NCBI GenBank assembly: GCA_035222895.1
Contig: JAVYIG010007442.1
Location: 38,083-102,082, forward strand
Reading direction: 5' to 3'
DNA length: 64,000 nt
Source of the DNA: Strongylocentrotus droebachiensis
Taxonomy: Eukaryota; Echinodermata; Echinoidea; Camarodonta; Strongylocentrotidae
Made by a program: the position numbers and the translations under genes. Shown here one piece after another: positions 59,401-64,000 of the stretch (position 1 is the stretch's first letter; each line of letters starts with the position of its first letter). The notes under the pieces were generated by a model that was not told the origin of the DNA, made no database searches, and was given only the letters and a program-made list of their open reading frames with translations.

Positions 59401-62400
59401 ACTAATGTCCTTTGGCAAGACGTTAATCTATAATTTTGAGCTTCTGGATAATATCCCAAGTCTGAAAATAGCGGGTTATTTGGCAAACTCGAACTGATGA
59501 AGACAGGGCTAATAAATCCAGTGACCAGAGTAATAAAATACTGTTAGGACTTTGGTCAGTTGTAATTAACTGGTTAAGTGCTTTATTCAAATCAGTTATT
59601 ACTATTATCACAACTCTCCCTCTCTCCCTCTTCTTCTAACTTCTGTTGTGTGCAGCTTTGTTTTTGTCTTGTTTTGTCCTGTCATGTCATTTTGTGTGTC
59701 TTGTCCCATCCTGTCTTGTTTATCTTGTCCTGTTATGACTTGTTTTGTCATGTCTTGTCTTATCTTTTTATGTAATTTTCCTGTCCTCTGTGTCCCGTTT
59801 TGTCATTCTTTTCTTTTTGTATTTTTTGTTGTTGATTATTTAAATACTTTAAAATAGTTTACGAAAATATGTTATTACCGGTATATTATATCCATTTTAT
59901 TTTACTGTGATTATTAAGACACTTTAAAATGATTTATGATAATAATGTTCATATTATATTTATTCTTGGGAACCAGTAGGTTCCTGTTTCATTTCTAATT
60001 TGATCTTATTTTGTCAACTATATTCTTTATTATGCAAACAATTGTTATATGAAATGAATAAATAAAATCAATCAATCATCTAATTCTTACCATTTTATCT
60101 TCCTTCTCCTCCTCTGTCATCTCTTCCTCTGTCTTCTCATATGAGTTGATAATTGTCTTCTCAAAGCCTGGCTTGCTTAGGGTGTCAACGTTCCATGGGG
60201 TTTGCTACCAGAGGGTAGAAAGAAACAAAATTATATGAATACAACAATAGACCAGTTCACGGTAAGCACATGTCCCAAATGACCCCGAATATCCACAGAT
60301 CTTCAAAACATGAGGAGGTCCCACTTTGTACACTTTGTCCCACCATGGCGTTTGCTACCAGAGGGTAGAAAGAAACAAAATAATATGAATACAACTATTG
60401 GCCAGTTCACGGTTTACATGTCCCAAATGACCCCGAATATCCACAGATCTTCAAAACATGAAGAGGTCCCACTTTGTACATTTTGAAATAATTGCTCCTA
60501 CATGTACAGTGATGGAGGTGCTACAGAAATAGCCTTTGTTTCCCCTTTTCAAAGAAATTGTCCACCTGTGTATCATGGAGTCCACTGCTTGTGCATAAAT
60601 GAATAATGATAACATAACTTTCATGAATTAGTTTCCAGTATTTGTCTCCATGTATTTCACAATTTGGTCTGCAATGACCTTTATCTGCTCTTGCTCATAC
60701 TGCAACTATGACCTGGCTTATTGCTAAGACAAGCGAATAAACAAACAAATAATCCTAAAAGGGGGATCAAATTATCATTCACAGTTGAAGAAGAAAATCA
60801 GAGAAATAAATTGCTAAAATTTGTGATAATAAAAAAGCAGAGATAATCTTTGGACATAGATTAAATATATCAAAAATCTGTTTCACCTTCATTGCTCGAG
60901 TGCTGTAGGCCTAGGCTAATTCTACTTGTTAAAGGTAATTCAAAGTTTTGGTATTGGGTCATGGATTTGGTTCAAATGAACACATTGGAAGTATATGCAA
61001 TCCTACAATATTCAGTGATCGTTGTCGCGGTTGAATCAAGTCTAAAGTTATAAAATTGTAAATAATAAACTCTTTATGCTGTATTGACTGTATAGCTCCC
61101 TCTCAAGGTCAAGATATTAATTATGCTATAAAACAATGTTTCTTGACTAAAATCGACCGATTAGCTATTCCCGTTTGGAAATTATATATCACAACTACAT
61201 GTACACTGTACATATTCTGAGATTTGCATGGTCGCAGCTACCATTGTACGGTCCTAGACACTATTTGAAATTTATCAAATTTACCGGGAGGCGGGAGCAC
61301 CAGTAAATTTTTATATTGAATTTTTCTCGAAAGCAGAAGTGTTTTAGGGGCTAAATTTTCTAGTGTTTATAAAACATCCGCAGGGGCATCCAAATATATC
61401 AAAATTGTAAAGAATCACTATCCACCCAATTTTCAAAATTTCCCAAAACTTTGTATTACCTTTAAGAAACCACTGCACAAATAAAGTTAAATATAAGGTT
61501 ATGGTTAGATATACATGTAGTTATATCATGAACATAAAGACTTTGTGAACAATAGCAGGGTATAGTAATACTAAAGAAATTTAAAGAGGAAAAGGTAATT
61601 TTATTTTATAATATTGACTGGATTATCTTTTGGGAGATACAATGATTTCAGTACTGTAAGTGCAGTATCTCCGGGCTTCTCCCTCAAGGCCAGTTAATAT
61701 ATGGCCACTAAGGTGTAGGCATGGGAGGGTGTCCTATATAATATTTCTTTCTCACCTTGTTTTGTTCTTTACTATTTTTATGTGAGTGATATCTTACCTT
61801 CTCCTTCTTTTCGATTTCAGCTTCCTTCTCTCTCCATTTCTTCTCCTCATCCTCAAGTTGTTTCAGTTTGGCTCCAGCCTTTTTAGCTCCTTCCTAATAA
61901 AAATGCAAACAAAATAAGACCATTTTGTTACTATGGATTTAAAAAAAAGATTGTTTCTCATGTCAATGAAAAGCAATTGGGGATGAAAAAAACAGCTGTA
62001 TAAAATAATTAACACTATATGGATACTCCCTTTATCTCTATTATCAAATTACAATTGTTAAGGAGCATACTTTTACAGAAAAGGTCAAGTTGCCTCAAGG
62101 TAAAACAAAATAATTTTTTGAAATTTTCTTTTTGTTTTATGTATTAGAGACTTCGGTGGTAAGCGCTTTATAAGTAACATTTGTATTATTATTATTTATA
62201 ATTTTTGTAATGTTTCTATATTTTATGTAAGTGTGGAAGAGTATCTTACAAAAAATGTCCCCTAAAAAGGATCCCTCTTCAAATGCCGTCATATTCAAAA
62301 TATGACAAGTAACAGCTAGAGGTTGTGGACCGCGATTTTCATTGAAACATGTACTGAAGGAAAGGAACCTGTCAACAAAGACCACATTTTGCGTTTCCCC

Positions 62401-63864
62401 TGGGGCGGTCGCTATAGACAGGTTTGACTGTAGTTGCAAAGATTTCGGGTTTGAGGTAAAGCCAAGCTACACCGTACATACCTTGTCTCCTTTTGTTGAG
62501 AGATCCTCAAGCAGATGCCTGGTGTCTTCAAGAGCATTCTGAACCCTGAAAATGAAAGAACAAGATTAAAAGTGACAGTCAAAAATCATTTCATTTTGAA
62601 AAATTGTAATTATTAAACACAATCGTGCATTGCAATGTAATCTTAATTGTGCACAATAGACGATAACTAGCAATGTACATGCAGGTTTTTAAAAGAATAA
62701 TTCCTTTTCCTACGTTCACTGAAATCAACTTGTTATTAGAGTAGAGTTTCTCTTAAAACGTGGGCAGAGTTGTAAATCCCCCTCCCACAAGAAATGACAG
62801 CACAATATCAAATAAATTATCACCATCCCACACACACACATTTGTTTGTTATTTTGGGGGGAGGGTGCCTTTTAATCGAGCCAAACAAAACATTTACCGG
62901 TACCTAAAACTAAACTTCAAAATGCAGGTAATTTTATATCATTTTTTCTTCTCAGATAACTTTTTGAGTAAAAAGGGACCCACCATAAAACTGTGACGAC
63001 TTTTTTTCATCTTCTTTTCTTTCTTTCTTTCTTGCCTACTTTCATTCATTCATTCCTTCCTTTATTCTTTCTTTGTTACCTCTTTCTTATCAACTCTTTT
63101 TGCATGTCACAGAATACCTGTATCATACAACAATACACGGTCTTCACATTTTACATCAGATTTCCTGCCCACATCTTAAAAGAAAACCACCTTTCCACCT
63201 ACTTCTCTGAGCCCTTCTCCACATCTTTCCTCTCCTTCTTCTGCTCCTCCTCCGTTCTACTCTTGCCTGGTGCCGCCATCTGAACAGGCTGGGCGTGTCG
63301 ATGTTAGGATGGGTGTCATCCTCATCATCCGACACCTGTCATTCCAGAGAATAAAAGGTTGTAATTGAAAGGGCAAATCACTGATTGGTTGGCACAATAT
63401 GCAAATTTTAAAAATCCTTGATTTCTTGTTGTCGCGGGCACATTCACTTGGTCAGCTCTCTGTCTATGCCTAAAAACTGGCTCAAGCGACCCCGTTTCGA
63501 AACTGACTGACGTTAAAGGTCGGTCCTTGTACCTAAATAATCATTTTTTTTATTGATACACGTACATGTACATGTATGTCAAAGCCCAATTACACACCCA
63601 GCAATAGACTTGACAATGTTTCTAATATATTCATTTGTACGGAAGCAGAAAATAATAAGAGATAACAAATGAAAGATTGTAATAGATTGGACCAATAATG
63701 TGGGAGTTACACATGTACAGGCTACATGTACATGTTGGTCTACCAAGAATTTACGTAGAGATAGAGGACATAGCCATACTGTAGGACACGCACACAGACG
63801 AACTGGAGTGAGTCTCATGTCGTCAAAAAAACAACCCTCTCACCTCTGGATTATTCTTGGCCAT
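47233..63864 (-). CDS. CDC37: CDC37, Hsp90 co-chaperone for protein kinases (ten exons)
   Basis: Cdc37 delivers kinase clients to Hsp90 in the cytosol. Exons on the minus strand, in order: 63844-63864 (provisional), 63203-63335, 62482-62545, 61798-61893, 60091-60204, 58396-58554, 57531-57646, 49689-49809, 48032-48109, 47233-47484. All introns are GT/AG and phases agree, giving about 384 residues against 378 in human. Conserved blocks are [14 protein letters not shown] (with the CK2 target Ser equivalent to Ser13), [26 protein letters not shown] (human Met164, an Hsp90 contact), [46 protein letters not shown] and [14 protein letters not shown], then an acidic tail. Exon 2 is one base short and frameshifted. 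The usual MVDYSxWDHIE start is not seen; exon 1 (MAKNNPE) may be wrong, with the real one beyond 64000. Introns hold many mobile elements. Confidence 0.93.
47718..48019. mobile_element. MITE (family F6) in CDC37 intron 9
   Basis: Inverted ends are CCTGGGGGGTGTTTCACAAA and CCAGGGGGTGTTTTACAAA, with internal 'aagttgaactta' complementarity. Its edge lies 12 bases from the exon 9 donor. It is the same family as 51423-51703. Confidence 0.75.
48032..48109 (-). CDS. CDC37: CDC37 exon 9
   Basis: 26 codons, [20 protein letters not shown] through FETLPK, bounded by ACTAG and GTAAGTA. Phase 0 at both ends. The GPGGLDP motif is diagnostic. Confidence 0.95.
48919..49245. mobile_element. MITE with TAGGCCTGG termini in CDC37 intron 8
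   Basis: 'taggcctggcttcatcagct'-'cgagtttgcc' and its near-perfect complement at the other end bound about 327 bp. A fragment of the same family is at 59440-59510. Confidence 0.8.
49309..49679. mobile_element. F4 TTAA MITE abutting the CDC37 exon 8 donor
   Basis: TTAA at 49305-49308 and 49680-49683. The right TTAA overlaps positions +6 to +9 of the exon 8 5' splice site (GTAGGTTAA). Interior as in other F4 copies. Confidence 0.9.
49689..49809 (-). CDS. CDC37: CDC37 exon 8
   Basis: One base completing the split Lys codon plus 40 codons: [20 protein letters not shown] then [20 protein letters not shown]. The acceptor is AAACTCAG with no real pyrimidine tract, because upstream intron sequence is 'attcaaattcaaattcaaa' from a repeat. 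The donor is GTAGGT. Confidence 0.93.
49810..51080. mobile_element. Interspersed repeat of unknown class in CDC37 intron 7
   Basis: It starts with a (TTTGAA)n tract directly at the exon 8 acceptor and carries AGGTGGGCTG near one end and its complement CAGCCCACCT near the other. The interior is AT-rich apart from a CpG/alternating purine-pyrimidine island at 50360-50730. No ORF. It could be a non-LTR element 3' region or a large MITE. Confidence 0.5.
51423..51703. mobile_element. Long-arm hairpin MITE (family F6)
   Basis: Arms of about 80 bp ('aagttggacttaactatggc', 'aggcc', 'gccactgtttgctctc') are nearly perfect inverted copies around about 110 bp. Outer ends CCTAGGAGTTGTTTCACAAA and CCAGGGGAGTGTTACACAAA match the element at 47718. 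Confidence 0.85.
52924..53351. promoter_or_regulatory. Left subterminal motif cluster
   Basis: TTTCGGAGGCTTCA lies at 52924-52937 and 53338-53351, with the variant TTTTGGAGGCTTCA at 52955-52968. All are in plus orientation and each is followed within 1-5 bases by GTTAAC. They are likely binding sites for the element's own transposase. Confidence 0.7.
53740..53925 (-). CDS. Terminal exon B inside the nested transposon
   Basis: After CTACTAG this encodes 61 residues, [20 protein letters not shown] through AGRAYLYNF, then TAA. Preceded by exon A in phase 0, the two give a small beta-rich C-terminal module ([10 protein letters not shown]...[10 protein letters not shown]...). I recall modules of this style at the C-terminus of many uncharacterised multi-copy invertebrate proteins. 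It is either the end of a transposon protein or a fused exon of CDC37. Confidence 0.65.
   Translation of the reverse strand, partial: VKAVIDDNVKVKFKFMRRNSNGLYEFTEDCEAHQPKKDVIQKMTLPTRTPTPAGRAYLYNF
54189..54276 (-). CDS. Exon A inside the nested transposon
   Basis: Bounded by TTGCAG and GTAAGTAT; one base plus 29 codons ([14 protein letters not shown]...NGVVFMAL). The leading G completes the AA left by CDC37 exon 7 as a Lys codon, so splicing from CDC37 would keep frame, yielding FFTK-INVSDY instead of FFTK-MEKAEK. Upstream exons of an independent gene were not found. Confidence 0.65.
54736..55217. mobile_element. TTAA MITE (family F7) nested in the 4.9-kb transposon
   Basis: TTAA at 54732-54735 and 55218-55221. 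Termini are AGGTCAGGTGACATCCAAATA and its complement (with CGGG for CAGG). Internal 'ttagctcactaatga' inverted copies. Confidence 0.88.
55545..55800 (+). mobile_element. SINE-like sequence ending in (ATT)n
   Basis: It starts 'gtcgtggacaaggtccgaagttcgagt', contains 'ggcaagacattaatctacatttgccacactcgacccaggtgagg' and ends 'aaccgaatattattattatt'. A sequence of the same family is at 59340-59440. A decayed B-box (GAAGTTCGAGT) is visible. Confidence 0.6.
55995..56959. promoter_or_regulatory. Right subterminal motif cluster
   Basis: The motif (TTTCGGAGGCTTCA or complement) lies at 55995-56008(-), 56368-56381(-), 56546-56559(+), 56564-56577(+), 56737-56750(+) and 56946-56959(-, one mismatch). Five of six have GTTAAC or GCTAAC 3-7 bases from their CTTCA side. 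Confidence 0.7.
57531..57646 (-). CDS. CDC37: CDC37 exon 7
   Basis: 38 codons plus [22 protein letters not shown] through RPFFT, bounded by TTGTAG and GTAAGTG. Core Hsp90-binding region. The split Lys codon is completed by exon 8 (A) or, alternatively, exon A (G). Confidence 0.95.
58035..58366. repeat. Two pseudo-copies of CDC37 exon 6 in 166-bp tandem units
   Basis: Units at 58035 and 58201, followed by the true sequence from 58367, have a period of 166 bp. Each repeats the 3' half of exon 6 (TACCTTGCTATCTGGTGTAT, AACTTAGAAGTGGAAGAG), its donor and adjoining intron. The 5' half of the exon is missing in the copies, so they cannot be full exons. Confidence 0.85.
58396..58554 (-). CDS. CDC37: CDC37 exon 6
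   Basis: 53 codons, [20 protein letters not shown] through [21 protein letters not shown], bounded by AATACAG and GTAAGG. This is the best conserved segment of the family. Confidence 0.97.
58878..59265. mobile_element. TTAA MITE (family F8) in CDC37 intron 5
   Basis: TTAA at 58874-58877 and 59266-59269. Termini are AGGTAAAGACCAGT and AGCTAAAGACCAGTT (complement). Confidence 0.8.
60091..60204 (-). CDS. CDC37: CDC37 exon 5
   Basis: 38 codons, [20 protein letters not shown] followed by an acidic/basic linker ([16 protein letters not shown]). Phase 0 both sides. Matches human [16 protein letters not shown]. Confidence 0.96.
60195..60490. repeat. 150-bp tandem duplication over the CDC37 exon 5 acceptor
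   Basis: 'tttgctaccagagggtagaaagaaacaaaa' recurs at 60201 and 60351, and 'caaatgaccccgaatatccacagatcttcaaaacatga' also repeats. The duplication copies the exon's first few codons and its 3' splice site into the intron and includes part of an F5-type MITE. Confidence 0.85.
60933..61461. mobile_element. F2 TTAA MITE, complete copy, in CDC37 intron 4
   Basis: TTAA at 60929-60932 and 61462-61465. Termini are AGGTAATTCAAAGTTTTGG and AGGTAATACAAAGTTTTGG. The 529 bp serve as the reference for the truncated copies at 5815, 15361 and 22910. Confidence 0.92.
61798..61893 (-). CDS. CDC37: CDC37 exon 4
   Basis: 32 codons, [20 protein letters not shown] through EKKEK; a coiled-coil segment of the kinase-binding N-terminal domain. 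Bounded by TTATTAG and GTAAGA. Confidence 0.92.
62482..62545 (-). CDS. CDC37: CDC37 exon 3
   Basis: One base plus 21 codons ([21 protein letters not shown]), bounded by TTTTCAG and GTATGT. Coiled-coil region; the leading G completes the Lys codon of exon 2. Confidence 0.9.
63203..63335 (-). CDS. CDC37: CDC37 exon 2, with a one-base frameshift
   Basis: It encodes [20 protein letters not shown] then RHQARVER in one frame and [15 protein letters not shown] in the next. The shift lies at about 63250-63251, where human has VER-MEQ. The exon is 133 bp; flanking phases require 134. The donor is GTAGGT and the acceptor GACAG. One missing base is the simplest explanation. Confidence 0.9.
63844..63864 (-). 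CDS. CDC37: CDC37 exon 1, provisional
   Basis: ATG GCC AAG AAT AAT CCA GAG followed by GTGAGA; phase 0 suits exon 2. However, Cdc37 orthologues normally begin MVDYSxWDHIE, so this short exon may be coincidental and the true first exon may lie beyond the window. Confidence 0.35.
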
Positions 63865-64000
63865 CTGGCCATGGGCTTATGCCGAAAGGGTGGGTAGGTT
63901 CGCGACGTGTCACGTTGACTTGAACGCGACCATTCGTCCAAAGCCCTAACCGGTTTTGCGCGGTAGTGCATACTTTCTCTTTACCGGTTGAATCGACGAA

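Overview
The window is eukaryotic nuclear DNA from an invertebrate deuterostome. An echinoderm, most likely a sea urchin, is the best fit. The evidence is a neurotrophin-type cystine-knot prohormone exon, an intron-rich metazoan CDC37 gene with GT/AG-bounded exons, non-LTR retrotransposon fragments and a very dense layer of short inverted-repeat transposons. The species call is inference. There is no bacterial, viral or organellar gene organisation.

Only three host genes can be supported. (1) At 1007-1942 (+) lies the coding exon of a neurotrophin precursor: signal peptide, acidic prodomain, RRRR furin site and a mature domain with all six knot cysteines. (2) At 34088-35650 (+) is an intronless 520-codon ORF of unknown function. 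It has a candidate Cys/His papain-like N-terminal domain, a Ser/Arg linker and two glycine-zipper segments. (3) From 63864 down to 47233 (-) is CDC37, the Hsp90 co-chaperone for protein kinases. I reconstruct ten exons with matching splice phases and one single-base frameshift in exon 2.

Layout. 1-2 kb: neurotrophin. 2-5.8 kb: non-coding. 5.8-9.6 kb: an inverted-repeat transposon split by a 3.3-kb foldback element made of ~340-bp repeats. 10-13.5 kb: a decayed L1/Tx1-like LINE (-) split by a TTAA-flanked MITE. 14-23.3 kb: duplicated blocks, a near-perfect hairpin, MITEs, SINE and LINE tails. 23.3-31 kb: minisatellites, SINEs and two copies of a TTAA MITE, one with its empty site preserved in a neighbouring duplication. 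31-33.5 kb: GA- and C-rich simple repeats and a LINE 3' end. 34-35.7 kb: the 520-aa ORF. 36.4-43 kb: a second LINE, hAT-like elements, minisatellites and poly-C. 43-47 kb: mostly unique non-coding sequence. 47.2-63.9 kb: CDC37, whose introns are packed with mobile elements.

The most striking feature is in the CDC37 intron between exons 7 and 8. A TTAA MITE (52176-57475) is split by a 4.9-kb transposon (52395-57329). That transposon has 29-bp terminal inverted repeats, nine copies of a 14-bp subterminal motif (TTTCGGAGGCTTCA) mostly paired with GTTAAC, a further MITE inside it, and two well-formed exons on the CDC37 strand. Those exons are in the correct splice phase to serve as an alternative CDC37 3' end. 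At least seven MITE families here share a TTAA target site and usually an AGG terminus, which points to one transposase system (Kolobok- or piggyBac-type) behind much of the landscape.
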